This document shows positions 25,091-33,420 of a stretch of DNA of 64,000 nucleotides, one piece after another (within the stretch, counting starts at the first letter, position 1; each line of letters starts with the position of its first letter). The stretch covers positions 124,001 through 188,000 of the forward strand of contig NZ_FTNQ01000004.1 of assembly GCF_900156455.1 (NCBI RefSeq), written 5' to 3'. Source of the DNA: Microbacterium sp. RURRCA19A (GTDB taxonomy: Bacteria; Actinomycetota; Actinomycetes; Actinomycetales; Microbacteriaceae). The notes under the pieces were generated by a model, which made no database searches, had not been told where the DNA came from, and was given only the letters and a program-made list of their open reading frames with translations. A program made the translations under genes and the position numbers.

Positions 25091-26313
25091 TGGCATCCCG
25101 CGATCGATCCGCCCCGGGGGATCGCGGCCTCGGCCGGCGGGGGTTCCTCCTCGGGGGAGCCGTCGCCGGCGCGGGGGCCGTCGCCGCGATCGGCATCGAC
25201 GCCGCCGTCTCGGCCGGAGCGATGGATGCCACGGTCTCGACGCCGCTGAACGGCGACGTCGTCGTGCCGTTCCACGGCGCGCACCAGGCGGGCATCGACA
25301 CCGACGCGCAGGCGCACGCGTCGCTCGTCGCGCTCGATCTGCGCGCCGACACCGACCGCGATGCCCTGAGACGGCTCATGCGCCTGCTCACCGACGATGC
25401 CGTTCGGCTGACGCGGGGTCAGGGCGCGCTGGCGGACACCGAACCGGAGCTGGCCGTGTCGCCCGCGCGTCTGACGGTGACATTCGGGTTCGGCCCGGGA
25501 CTCGTCGCGCGCGCGGGCGCCGCGGCGCCCGCGTGGCTCACGCCGCTGCCCGCCTTCGCGATCGACCGGCTCCGGCCCGAGTACGGCGACGGCGACCTGC
25601 TGCTGCAGATCGCCGCGGACGACCCGGTCACCGTGGCCCACGCCACGCGCATGCTGCTCAAGGACGCGCGCGCGTTCGCCGCGCCCCGCTGGGTGCAGCA
25701 GGGTTTCCGCCGCGCGCACGGCACGACACGGCCGGGGACCACGATGCGGAACCTGTTCGGCCAGGTCGACGGCACCGCCAACCCGCAGCCCGGGACGACC
25801 GGGTTCGACGAGGTCGTGTGGTCGCGCGAGGGCTGGATGGCCGGCGGGACGGGGATGGTGGTGCGGCGGATCGCGATGGACCTGGACAAATGGGATCGCC
25901 TGGACCGTCCCGGCCGTGACCAGGCGGTGGGGCGCTTCCAATCCTCGGGCGCTCCTCTCACCGGGTCGGACGAGTTCGACGAACCCGACTTCGCGGCAAA
26001 GGATGCCATCGGCTTCCCCGTGATCCCCGAGTTCTCGCACGTGCGGCGCTCGCGGTCCGACGACACCGCGCAGCGCATCTTCCGCCGCGGGTACAACTAC
26101 GACGACGCGCCCCCGACCGGCACGGTCTCGGACGCGGGACTGCTGTTCGTCTCGTTCCAGGCCGACATCGATCGGCAGTTCGTCCCCCTCCAGCGTCGGC
26201 TCGACGAGCTCGACCTGCTCAACGAATGGACGACCCCGATCGGGTCGGCCGTGTTCGCTGTTCCGCCCGGCTGTGCCGAAGGCGGCTTCATCGGAGAAGG
26301 AATCCTGTCATGA
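25090..26313 (+). CDS. DyP-type peroxidase, Tat-exported
   Basis: A 407-residue heme peroxidase of the DyP family. A twin-arginine signal (GRRGFLLGGAVAGAGAVAAIG at about 16-35) predicts folded export. The family motif GXXDG is GQVDG at 224-228, with Asp227 the distal acid; the proximal heme ligand is His317 in EFSHVRRS. The C-terminal FVSFQADIDRQFVPLQRRL region is typical of EfeB/DtpA-like members. Gene order CopC, PCu(A)C, DyP matches the copper-trafficking operon of Streptomyces lividans (DtpA). Heme-iron metabolism (EfeB role) is the alternative. Confidence 0.93.
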   Translation: MASRDRSAPGDRGLGRRGFLLGGAVAGAGAVAAIGIDAAVSAGAMDATVSTPLNGDVVVPFHGAHQAGIDTDAQAHASLVALDLRADTDRDALRRLMRLLTDDAVRLTRGQGALADTEPELAVSPARLTVTFGFGPGLVARAGAAAPAWLTPLPAFAIDRLRPEYGDGDLLLQIAADDPVTVAHATRMLLKDARAFAAPRWVQQGFRRAHGTTRPGTTMRNLFGQVDGTANPQPGTTGFDEVVWSREGWMAGGTGMVVRRIAMDLDKWDRLDRPGRDQAVGRFQSSGAPLTGSDEFDEPDFAAKDAIGFPVIPEFSHVRRSRSDDTAQRIFRRGYNYDDAPPTGTVSDAGLLFVSFQADIDRQFVPLQRRLDELDLLNEWTTPIGSAVFAVPPGCAEGGFIGEGILS

Positions 26314-27734
26314 CCACCACCGACGCCGATCGCGCTCCCGCGCCCGCGGCATCCGACCCCTCGCCGCCCCGCACCCGGAAGGACTGGTTCACGGCGCTCC
26401 TGCGGCGCCTGCACTTCTTCGCCGGGGTGCTGGTGGGGCCGTTCATCCTCGTCGCGGCGCTGAGCGGCGCGTTGTACGCGATCACGCCGACACTCGATCG
26501 GATCGTCTACGCGCACGAGCTGACCGCGCCCTCGACGGCCGCCCCGCTTCCGCTGGCCGACCAGATCGTCGCCGCCGAACGGTATGTCGGCGGTGACGTG
26601 AGCCCCGTCGCCGTGCGGCCCGCGCCCGAGCCGGGCACGACGACGCGAGTCATGTTCGCCGACCCGTCCCTCGGCGAGAGCGAGACGCGCGCGGTCTTCG
26701 TCGACCCCGGCTCGGCCGAGATCCGCGGCGACCTCACCGCCTACGGCACGAGCGGCGCGCTGCCCGTGCGGACCTGGGTGAGCGACCTGCATCGGACCCT
26801 CCATCTCGGGGAGCCCGGACGCTGGTACAGCGAGCTCGCGGCATCCTGGCTCGGGATCGTCGCCCTCGCCGGACTCGGCCTGTGGGTCGGACGGATGCGG
26901 CGTGCCCGCCGCGGCCGCGCCGACCTCGTCCGCCCGAACCGTTCGCACACGGGCTACCGCGGCCTGTTCGGCTGGCACGCGTCGATCGGGGTGTGGGTGG
27001 TGCTCGGGGCCGTGTTCCTCTCGGCCACGGGCATCACCTGGTCGGCGTTCGCGGGGGCGAACGTCGCCGACCTGCGGGCGGCGGTCGGCGGGGGGACTCC
27101 CGCGCTGTCCACCTCACTCGAGGGGGAGGCCGGTGCCGGCGGCGAGCACGCGCATCACGGCGCGGTGACGGCGGCCCCCACCGGTGCGGCGAACCCAGCG
27201 ACGTTCGACGCGGTGCTCGCGATCGCGCAGCGCATCAACGTCAACACAGGTCAGGTCGAGATCAAGCCCCCGTCCGCCGCCGGGAAGGCGTGGGTCGTGC
27301 AGGAGATCCAGCGCAGCTTCCCGACCGAAGTGGATGCCGTCGCCATCGACGGATCCACGATGCAGGTGACCGACCGCATCGACTTCGCGGCCTTCCCGCT
27401 GCTCGCCAAGCTCTCCCGCTGGGGGATCGACACGCACATGGGGTCGATGTTCGGACTCGCGAACCAGCTCGTGCTGTTCGTCCTCGCCCTGGGCATCGCG
27501 GCGCTCGTCGTGCTGGGGTACGCGATGTGGTGGAGGCGCCGGCCGACGAGCGGCGTCGCGGCCCCTCCCGCGCGCGGAGCGCTGCGCGGCGCGCCCTGGT
27601 GGGGGATCGGGCTGGTGCTCCTCGCGGCGGTGGGGCTCGGCATCCTCCTGCCGTTCGTGGGCTACACCCTCGCCGTGTTCGTCGTCCTCGACATCCTGAT
27701 CGGGCTCCTGCGGCGGCGGGCAGCGGTCCGGTGA
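26310..27734 (+). CDS. PepSY-associated transmembrane protein
   Basis: A 474-residue PepSY_TM protein. The first helix RLHFFAGVLVGPFILVAALSGALYA is typical of the family. Two PepSY-like extracellular domains lie between helices (about 70-165 and 290-360), with HRTLHLG and GWHASIGVWVVLGAVFLSATGITW marking the second helix pair. Conserved histidines (HFFAG, DLHRTLH, GWHAS) suggest heme binding, as proposed for siderophore reductases FsrB/FoxB. An insert EHAHHG may bind metal. ATGA overlap with the DyP gene shows coupled synthesis. Confidence 0.88.
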   Translation: MTTTDADRAPAPAASDPSPPRTRKDWFTALLRRLHFFAGVLVGPFILVAALSGALYAITPTLDRIVYAHELTAPSTAAPLPLADQIVAAERYVGGDVSPVAVRPAPEPGTTTRVMFADPSLGESETRAVFVDPGSAEIRGDLTAYGTSGALPVRTWVSDLHRTLHLGEPGRWYSELAASWLGIVALAGLGLWVGRMRRARRGRADLVRPNRSHTGYRGLFGWHASIGVWVVLGAVFLSATGITWSAFAGANVADLRAAVGGGTPALSTSLEGEAGAGGEHAHHGAVTAAPTGAANPATFDAVLAIAQRINVNTGQVEIKPPSAAGKAWVVQEIQRSFPTEVDAVAIDGSTMQVTDRIDFAAFPLLAKLSRWGIDTHMGSMFGLANQLVLFVLALGIAALVVLGYAMWWRRRPTSGVAAPPARGALRGAPWWGIGLVLLAAVGLGILLPFVGYTLAVFVVLDILIGLLRRRAAVR

Positions 27735-27820
27735 AGCGGGCCCGGGGTCGGGCGGGTTCCGCTCGGCCCCGGTGTCGGAGGGGCTGGATAGGCTCGGGGA
27801 GACCCCCGAAAGGAACCGCA

Positions 27821-28813
27821 ATGCAGCAGCGTCCCCTCTCCCGCACCGGCCGCGATGTCTCCGCGATCGGCCTCGGCACCTGGCAGCTCGGGCCCGACTG
27901 GGGCGGGGTGAGCGAGGACGCGGCCATGGAGGTGCTCGGGGCCTCCGCCGACGCCGGTGTCACGCTCTTCGACACCGCCGACGTGTACGGCGACGGGCGG
28001 TCCGAGGAGCTGATCGGCGCTTTCCTGCAGAAGACGGATGCCACCGGCATCACGGTGGCGACCAAGATGGGGCGCCGCGCCGACCAGGTGCCCGAGAACT
28101 ACACGATGGAGAACTTCCGCGCGTGGACCGACCGGTCGCGTCGGCTCCTCGCGCAGGACACCCTCGACCTGGTGCAGCTGCACTGCCCGCCGTCGACCGT
28201 CATCGACGACGACGCCACCTACGATGCGCTCGACCAGCTCGTCGCCGAGGGCGTCATCGCCGCGTACGGGGTGTCGGTCGAGACGATGGACCAGGCGCTG
28301 TCGGCCCTCCGCCGTCCGAATCTGACGAACCTGCAGATCATCTTCAACCCGTTCCGCCTGAAGCCGCTCGACGAGGTGCTCCCGCTCGCGGCCGAGAAGG
28401 GGGTCGCGGTGTTCGCGCGGGTCCCGCTCGCGAGCGGTCTGCTGTCGGGGAAGTACACCGCCGAGACGACGTTCGACAAGGACGACCACCGCACCTACAA
28501 CCGCAACGGCGAGGCGTTCGACAAGGGCGAGACGTTCTCGGGGGTTCCGTTCGGCGAGGGCGTCGCCGCGGCCGACGAACTGAAGGCCGCGCTGCCCGAA
28601 GGCGTGACGCTCCCCGCGGCGACGCTCGCGTGGATCGCCTCCCGGTCCGGTGTCACGTCGGTCATCCCGGGGGCGCGTTCGGCCGAACAGGCCGCCGCGA
28701 ACGCTGCGGCGGCCGATCTCCTCGAGGGTGGATTCGACCTCGACGCGTTCGACGCGCTCGTGCGCGACGTCTACGACCGCCGCCTGCGTGCCGAGATCCA
28801 CCCCCAGTGGTGA
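27821..28813 (+). CDS. Aldo/keto reductase
   Basis: A 330-residue NADPH-dependent AKR with a TIM barrel. The catalytic tetrad is recognisable: Asp in FDTADVYGDGRSEELIG, Tyr in the same segment, Lys in VATKMG, and His in VQLHCPP. The cofactor segment SVIPGARSAEQAAANAAAAD closes the barrel. It resembles the YdhF/IolS-like group of bacterial AKRs; the substrate is unknown. GAAAGGAA precedes the ATG, and TAGGCT at 27789-27794 may be the -10 of its own promoter. Confidence 0.92.
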   Translation: MQQRPLSRTGRDVSAIGLGTWQLGPDWGGVSEDAAMEVLGASADAGVTLFDTADVYGDGRSEELIGAFLQKTDATGITVATKMGRRADQVPENYTMENFRAWTDRSRRLLAQDTLDLVQLHCPPSTVIDDDATYDALDQLVAEGVIAAYGVSVETMDQALSALRRPNLTNLQIIFNPFRLKPLDEVLPLAAEKGVAVFARVPLASGLLSGKYTAETTFDKDDHRTYNRNGEAFDKGETFSGVPFGEGVAAADELKAALPEGVTLPAATLAWIASRSGVTSVIPGARSAEQAAANAAAADLLEGGFDLDAFDALVRDVYDRRLRAEIHPQW

Positions 28814-28828
28814 GGCACCCCTGACACG

Positions 28829-28864
28829 ACGGATGCCGGATCCCCGCGGGGATCCGGCATCCGT
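28829..28864. terminator. Perfect 36-bp palindromic terminator
   Basis: Two 18-bp arms without spacer (28829-28846 and 28847-28864), each containing GGATGCC or its complement, between two convergent genes. Confidence 0.85.
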
Positions 28865-28882
28865 GTTCCTGTGAGGAAGACG

Positions 28883-29335
28883 TCAGCTGACGTCGCCGCG
28901 CCAGGCGCCGGACTCGGCGCCGCGCGACTCGATGTACTCCTTGAAGTGCTCGAGGTCCTTCTTGACCGAGCGGTCGTCGGCGCCGAGCACGGCGCCCGCC
29001 TTCTCGAGGAGGCCCGTGGGCTCCCAGTCGATCTGCACCGTCATGCGCGTCTCGGCGTCGGAGAGACGGTGGAACGTGACGACACCGGCGTGGTTCTCGT
29101 CCCCACCCACGCTGTTCCACGCGACGCGCTCATCGGGGTGCTGCTCGGTGATCTCCGCGTCGAACTCGCGCTCCGCACCCGCGATCTTGACCTTCCAGTG
29201 CGTGAGCGTGTCGGTCTTCTGCGTGATGGACTCGACGAAGCTCATGAAGTGGGGGAACTCCTCGAACTGCGTCCACTGGTTGTAGGCGACGCGGACGGGA
29301 ACGTCGACGTCGATGGTTTCGATGACCTGGGCCAT
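28883..29335 (-). CDS. SRPBCC family (cyclase/dehydrase-like) protein
   Basis: A 150-residue START/Bet v1-fold protein: IETIDVDVPVRVAYNQWTQFEEFPHFMSFVESI at the N-terminus, then WKVKIAGAEREFDAEI and ERVAWNSVGG, ending with a helix. In Actinobacteria such single-domain proteins are common near stress and oxidoreductase genes and probably bind a lipid-like ligand. AGAGAGGA lies just upstream of the ATG. The final residues (RGAESGAWRGDVS) are hydrophilic. Confidence 0.85.
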   Translation of the reverse strand: MAQVIETIDVDVPVRVAYNQWTQFEEFPHFMSFVESITQKTDTLTHWKVKIAGAEREFDAEITEQHPDERVAWNSVGGDENHAGVVTFHRLSDAETRMTVQIDWEPTGLLEKAGAVLGADDRSVKKDLEHFKEYIESRGAESGAWRGDVS

Positions 29336-29436
29336 GATGTCCTCTCTCGGTGATCCGGGGTGAAGGCCAGTCTTCGCGCGATTGCTCCCGCGGGCCCCCG
29401 GGGTTGAGGGATCGACGGATCTGGCCTATACGCCCC

Positions 29437-30642
29437 TCAGGCGCGGCCGCGCAGGATCAGGTTCCAGTAGACCCACGGCAGGATCCGTCGGTCGGCGATC
29501 CAGGTGGAGCGTCGCTCGCGCGACAGCGAGCGCCAGAACGGGATCGTCGGTCGCGGTCGCCCCCACCGATCGAACTCGGCGAACACGACCGTGCCGCGCG
29601 AGACGGTGAATGGGACGACGCTGTAGCCGTCGTACCGCGCGGTCGGCGTTCCGCCGCGGAGTGCCGCCCGCAGGTTCCGCGCGAGCACCTTCGCCTGCGG
29701 CCGGATCGCTCCCCCGGAGGGCCGGGTGGCGACGCGCGCGGCGTCGCCGAGAGACCACACGTCCGCGAAGCGGCGGTGCCGGAGTGTCTCGGGGTCGATG
29801 TCGACGAACCCGTGCGGGTCGTCGGGGTCCGCGAGTCCGCTCCCCGCGATCCACTCCGGTGCGCGCTGCGGCGGGACCGCGTGCAGCACGTCGTACGCGA
29901 GCGTCTCCTCGTCGTCGCCGTGACCTATGGTGAGCGTGCGGGAGCCGGCATCCACGCTCCGCACTTCCCGCGAGTACCGCACCTCCACGCCGTACGCGTC
30001 GAGCACGCGGCGGAGTTCGCGATCGACGTCCGGGATGCCGAACGGCACGGGGTCCGGCAGCACGAGGATCGCGCGGATGTCGTCGAGGACCCCGAGCGAG
30101 CGCCACCAGTCGCACGCGAGGTAGAGCGGCTTCTGCGCGGCGGCGCCGCACGAGGCCGGCTCGGGAGGCTGGGTGAAGACGACCGTGCCGCGGCGCAGGT
30201 CGCGCAGCGCGGGTGAGGCCTTCGCGGCGAGGGCGAGGTCGTAGTTCGACACGCCTTCGGGCGCGGCCATCGCCTCCGGGAGCCCCGGAATCGCGTCCCA
30301 CGCGAGGCGCAGACCCGCCGCGACGATGAGCTGGTCGTAGTCGAGGTGACCGCCGGAGATGAGGTGCACGCGGTGCGCGGCCGGATCCACGGTGAAGACC
30401 TCGTCGCGCAGCCAGCGGACGCCCGGTGGGATGACATCGGCTTGCGGGCGCACCGCGCGCGAGGCGCGCGCCGTGCCGCCGGCGATGTGGGACTGCAGCG
30501 GGGCGTAGATGTGCGTCGTGCGCGGCTCGACCACCGTGATGTCACCGAGCCGGGCGCGCTCGAGGCGCCCGGCGATCGAGAGTCCGGCGTTGCCGCCCCC
30601 GATCACGACGATCCGGGGGTTCGCGGTGGGGGAGTCGGGCAT
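29437..30642 (-). CDS. NAD(P)/FAD-dependent oxidoreductase, sulfide:quinone reductase-like
   Basis: A 401-residue flavoprotein of the SQR family. The FAD motif is IVVIGGGNAGLSIAGRL near residues 10-26, and the second dinucleotide region is DYDQLIVAAGLRLAWDAIPGLPEA. Cys in EPASCGAAAQKPLYLACDWW sits where SQRs have a redox cysteine. The C-terminal SLGDAARVATRPSGGAIRPQAKVLARN holds the FAD-binding Asp. The amphipathic C-terminus (LPWVYWNLILRGRA) fits monotopic membrane binding. The ATG at 30642 has GAAGGA six bases upstream. A sulfide or related sulfur substrate is likely but unproven. Confidence 0.85.
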   Translation of the reverse strand: MPDSPTANPRIVVIGGGNAGLSIAGRLERARLGDITVVEPRTTHIYAPLQSHIAGGTARASRAVRPQADVIPPGVRWLRDEVFTVDPAAHRVHLISGGHLDYDQLIVAAGLRLAWDAIPGLPEAMAAPEGVSNYDLALAAKASPALRDLRRGTVVFTQPPEPASCGAAAQKPLYLACDWWRSLGVLDDIRAILVLPDPVPFGIPDVDRELRRVLDAYGVEVRYSREVRSVDAGSRTLTIGHGDDEETLAYDVLHAVPPQRAPEWIAGSGLADPDDPHGFVDIDPETLRHRRFADVWSLGDAARVATRPSGGAIRPQAKVLARNLRAALRGGTPTARYDGYSVVPFTVSRGTVVFAEFDRWGRPRPTIPFWRSLSRERRSTWIADRRILPWVYWNLILRGRA

Positions 30643-30709
30643 GCGGCATCCTTCCGTCCCGGTGAGCACACCCCGATACGGCGCAGGCGGCGACCGGGTT
30701 GACAACGGG

Positions 30710-31036
30710 TCAGCCGATCGGCTCGGTGGCGAGCAGGTCCTCCGGCGGTTCGGGGATCACATAGAGGCCGGTGGGGGAGTTCGCCACCGTCATCAGGGCC
30801 TCCAACCACGCGCGGTTCAGCGCGGGAGGACGTCCGCCGTGGAACTTGAACACGATGCTCGCGCGCGGGTGCAGCCAGACGGACGTCCGTCCGCCCCCGG
30901 TGCTCACCTCGTCCTTCCACTGGAAGTAGAACGGCTCGCCGCGGCGCAGCTTGTTGCCGATGACCACCTGCAGGTGCGCGAGGAGCCGGTCCTCGAAATC
31001 GGTCCGCGTGGTTCCCTCGTACACGAACTTCCCCAC
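30710..31036 (-). CDS. DUF7882 family protein
   Basis: A 108-residue protein of a family found mainly in Microbacteriaceae, often mislabelled ATP-dependent DNA ligase because of a spurious match. It reads MGKFVYEGTTRTDFEDRLLAHLQVVIGNKLRRGEPF..., then TSVWLHPRASIVFKFHGGR, WLEALMTVANSPTGLYVIPEP. It lacks any ligase KxDG motif. Size, KFHGGRPPALNR and the antiparallel layout suggest a small binding protein; function unknown. The start has GAGGACC-like purines upstream. Confidence 0.82.
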   Translation of the reverse strand: MGKFVYEGTTRTDFEDRLLAHLQVVIGNKLRRGEPFYFQWKDEVSTGGGRTSVWLHPRASIVFKFHGGRPPALNRAWLEALMTVANSPTGLYVIPEPPEDLLATEPIG

Positions 31037-31160
31037 GAAAGGTCCTCCTCGCCTCGAACCTCGTCACTGTGCCTGGTCGCGCGGCCGGTGGACGGCATCC
31101 CGCACCCTTCGCGCCATGCCGGCACCGGATGCGACATCGGATGCGCCCGCGCGACACCGG

Positions 31161-31365
31161 TCAGAACATGCGCGCGGTCTGGGCCGGATTGCGCCCGTAC
31201 ATGTCGCGGTAGAACCGGGCGAACCGCGACGGGCTGGAGAACCCCCACCGTCGGGCCACGTCGCTCACGTGATCGCCGCCGTGCAGGAGGTCGCGGTGCG
31301 CGGCGGTGAGTCGGACGGTCCGCCTCGTCGGCGCCGGTCGCGGTCACGGTGAGAACGTCCCCCAT
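31161..31365 (-). pseudogene. Frameshifted remnant of an AraC-type DNA-binding domain
   Basis: The minus strand from about 31330 to the TGA at 31161-31163 reads RLTAAHRDLLHGGDHVSDVA and then RRWGFSSPSRFARFYRDMYG, the second helix-turn-helix of an AraC regulator. In that frame a stop precedes the segment. However, ATG at 31365 with a strong GGAGGAGG upstream opens in the neighbouring frame (MGDVLTVTATGADEA), so one frameshift separates a well-signalled start from the AraC tail. The rest of the gene is absent. Probably a decaying gene fragment. Confidence 0.65.
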
Positions 31366-31607
31366 GTCACCCTCCTCCGCGGCGATCGGTCCGCGGCATC
31401 CGGGATATCTTGCCCCCGCGGTGAGGAGGGACGTCCTCGTGGGACGGGGCGCGCGAGGCTTCGGCCTCGGAGCGAAACCGGCGGGGGTCGCGTCGGTCGC
31501 CGACGCTGTCAAGGGGGCGGGAGGGGTGACGGGTGGGCGGTGGGATGGGGGAGTCGTCGAGCCGACGACGCGTGCGGTCCCGCACGGACGACCGAAAGGA
31601 TCCCCCC
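31366..31607. other. Intergenic stretch without a convincing gene
   Basis: Apart from a 6-bp stem with a TTCG tetraloop at 31454-31469 (CGAGGC/GCCTCG) and G-rich tracts near 31510-31560, I see no gene, promoter or repeat I can support. Confidence 0.5.
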
Positions 31608-31955
31608 ATGAGCGACGTCTCGTCCGACCCTGGCATCCCCGTCGCCCCCGACGGCGTGACGGATGCGCAGCCGCTGCGCGACGGCGACACCTCCATCGAG
31701 TCCGATCCCGCGCTCGACCCCGCTCAGGCGGAGTGGGATGCCACCACCGCTCTCGACGAGGGTGCCGACCCCGCCGACCTCGACCCGGCGACCGCGACGG
31801 GCGCCGACCCGGCCGAGATCCCCGCCGTCGACGACGACATCCCGCCCGCGGACGTGCACCCGGAGTCGACCGGCACCGACTCTCAGGGCGAAGACCCGGG
31901 CGTGGTCGAGCTCGGCGAGGAAGGACAGGGCGACCTCGCACCCGAGGATCTCTGA
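31608..31955 (+). CDS. Acidic low-complexity protein, 115 aa
   Basis: A 115-residue protein extremely rich in D, E, P, A and G with almost no aromatic residues or cysteine, ending GEEGQGDLAPEDL. GAAAGGA is well spaced before the ATG at 31608. It is predicted to be disordered, and I do not recognise a family. It precedes the promoter of the hydrolase-TetR operon. Function not assigned. Confidence 0.65.
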   Translation: MSDVSSDPGIPVAPDGVTDAQPLRDGDTSIESDPALDPAQAEWDATTALDEGADPADLDPATATGADPAEIPAVDDDIPPADVHPESTGTDSQGEDPGVVELGEEGQGDLAPEDL

Positions 31956-31972
31956 GACTCGCGATCCCGCGC

Positions 31973-32021
31973 TTGCACTCTCTGGCTAATGGGCGTAGCT
32001 TATGGCTATGGACATTAGCCA
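31973..32021 (+). promoter_or_regulatory. Promoter with two tandem palindromic (TetR) operators
   Basis: -35 TTGCAC (31973-31978), 17-bp spacer and -10 TAGCTT (31996-32001) place the start of transcription at about the ATG of the hydrolase. Two TGGCTA-N7-TAGCnn palindromes lie exactly 20 bp apart: 31983-32001 (second arm TAGCTT, imperfect) and 32003-32021 (second arm TAGCCA, perfect). They cover the spacer, the -10 and the first codons. The TetR gene downstream in the same operon is the obvious ligand. Confidence 0.8.
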
Positions 32022-32817
32022 ACTTCAGGTGGACGGCGGTCGACTGGCCGTCGAGGTGCGCGGAACGGGACCCCTCGTGGTGTGCTCGCCCGCGATGGGC
32101 GACGAGCGCGACGCGTTCGGACCGTTGGCCGATCGACTGGTCGCCCGCGGCTACCGCGTGGCGCTCGTCGATCTGCGCGGACACGGCGACAGCGACACGA
32201 CCTTCGTCGAGTACGGCGACCAGGCGACGGCAGGCGACCTGGTCGCTGTCGTCGAAGCGCTCGGCGGCCAGCCGGCCGTCCTCGCCGGGGCCTCGATGAG
32301 CGCCGGCGCCGCGATCATCGCGGCCGGATCGCGACCGGATCTCGTGTCCGGCCTCGTGCTCCTCGGGCCGTTCGCCCGCAACGGCAACCCCGCCATGAGC
32401 GCCCTCCTGCGTCTCCTGCTCGCCCGCCCGTGGGGTCCCGCGGTGTGGCGCGGCTACTCCGCGTCGCTGTGGCCGGGACTCGGCGCCGGCGCCCGCGAGC
32501 GCGCGGCGCACCTGTCGCGGCGGCTGGCGCGGCCCGGACGGTGGGCGGCTTTCGCCCGCACGACGCGTGTCGATCACTCGGTCGTCGCGCCGTTCCTCCC
32601 GCGGGTGACGGCCCGTTCGCTTGTCGTGATGGGCGCGGCCGACCCGGACTGGAAGGACCCGGCCGCCGAAGCCGCGTGGCTCGCCGGCGAACTCTCCGCC
32701 GAGGTGCAGATCGTCCCCGGTGTCGGCCACGCGCCGATGCTCGAGGCGCCCGACCTCGTCGCCGATCGCGTCTCGTCGTTCCTCGCGGAGGTGAGCGGTG
32801 CCGCGGGCCGGGCTTGA
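32008..32817 (+). CDS. Alpha/beta hydrolase, co-transcribed with a TetR regulator
   Basis: A 269-residue alpha/beta-hydrolase. The oxyanion region and nucleophile elbow read LAGASMSAGAAII (Ser near residue 92 within GxSxS rather than the canonical GxSxG), preceded by DLRGHGDSD. The acid is likely Asp in GAADPDWKDP, and the catalytic His lies in PGVGHAPMLEAP. The second ATG (32008) rather than 32002 is chosen because the -10 TAGCTT ends six bases before it and there is no Shine-Dalgarno. The end overlaps the TetR start by 20 bases. The substrate is presumably the inducer or a product of it. Confidence 0.88.
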   Translation: MDISQLQVDGGRLAVEVRGTGPLVVCSPAMGDERDAFGPLADRLVARGYRVALVDLRGHGDSDTTFVEYGDQATAGDLVAVVEALGGQPAVLAGASMSAGAAIIAAGSRPDLVSGLVLLGPFARNGNPAMSALLRLLLARPWGPAVWRGYSASLWPGLGAGARERAAHLSRRLARPGRWAAFARTTRVDHSVVAPFLPRVTARSLVVMGAADPDWKDPAAEAAWLAGELSAEVQIVPGVGHAPMLEAPDLVADRVSSFLAEVSGAAGRA

Positions 32818-33373
32818 CGCCGAGGTCGTGGTGCGTCGCGCCACCGAACTCGTGGATGCCGAAGGTGTGGCATCCCTGTCTCTGGCACGCGTCGCGACGG
32901 CGCTCGGGGTGGCCGCGCCGAGCCTGTACAAGCATGTCGGCGGGCTCGGCGATCTGACGGACCGCGTCGCGCTCGCCGCCACCCGGGCGTTCGGTTCGGC
33001 GCTCGCGCAGTCGTCCCGCGGGCTGTCGTCGCGCGACGCGCTCGAGTCGCTCGCGTCCGCGTACCGCGGGTTCGCACGAGAGCGTCCGGGCATGTACGCG
33101 CTGGCCCAGCGCGGGGGCACCGGCCCCGAGTGGGAGGACGCCGCCGCCGCCCTCGTCGAGGAGATCACGCGCGCGCTCGCCGGTTACGGCGCGGGGGCGG
33201 CCGACGTGCATCGTATCCGTTACGTGCGCTCCGCTCTGCACGGGTTCACCGATCTCGAGCGGGTCGGCGGCTTCCGTCAGTCGGCGTCGGTCGACGAGAC
33301 GTTCGCCCGGCTCGTGGACGCCCTGGATGCCGAGCTCTCCCGGCCGACGGGGGAGGATCGCGCCGCGGAGTGA
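32798..33373 (+). CDS. TetR/AcrR family transcriptional regulator
   Basis: A 191-residue TetR regulator: N-terminal helix-turn-helix ASLSLARVATALGVAAPSLYKHVGGLGDL (about 25-55), then a helical ligand-binding domain (about 70-185; pattern as in TetR_C_33 proteins with RYVRSALHGFTDLE). GTG start inside the hydrolase gene, with GGAGGTGA upstream. It should repress its own hydrolase operon by binding the two tandem operators at 31983-32021. Confidence 0.93.
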   Translation: MPRAGLDAEVVVRRATELVDAEGVASLSLARVATALGVAAPSLYKHVGGLGDLTDRVALAATRAFGSALAQSSRGLSSRDALESLASAYRGFARERPGMYALAQRGGTGPEWEDAAAALVEEITRALAGYGAGAADVHRIRYVRSALHGFTDLERVGGFRQSASVDETFARLVDALDAELSRPTGEDRAAE

Positions 33374-33385
33374 GTGCGTGCCGAA

Positions 33386-33413
33386 GAGGGGGTGACCCAA
33401 CGGCCACCCCCTC
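33386..33413. terminator. Terminator between TetR and hsp20 genes
   Basis: GAGGGGGTG (33386-33394) pairs with CACCCCCTC (33405-33413) across a 10-base loop, between convergent genes. Confidence 0.75.
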
Positions 33414-33420
33414 CGGATGT

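Noticed and set aside
30710-31036. ATP-dependent DNA ligase annotation
   Set aside because: Only 108 residues and no KxDG or other ligase motifs; better placed in DUF7882.
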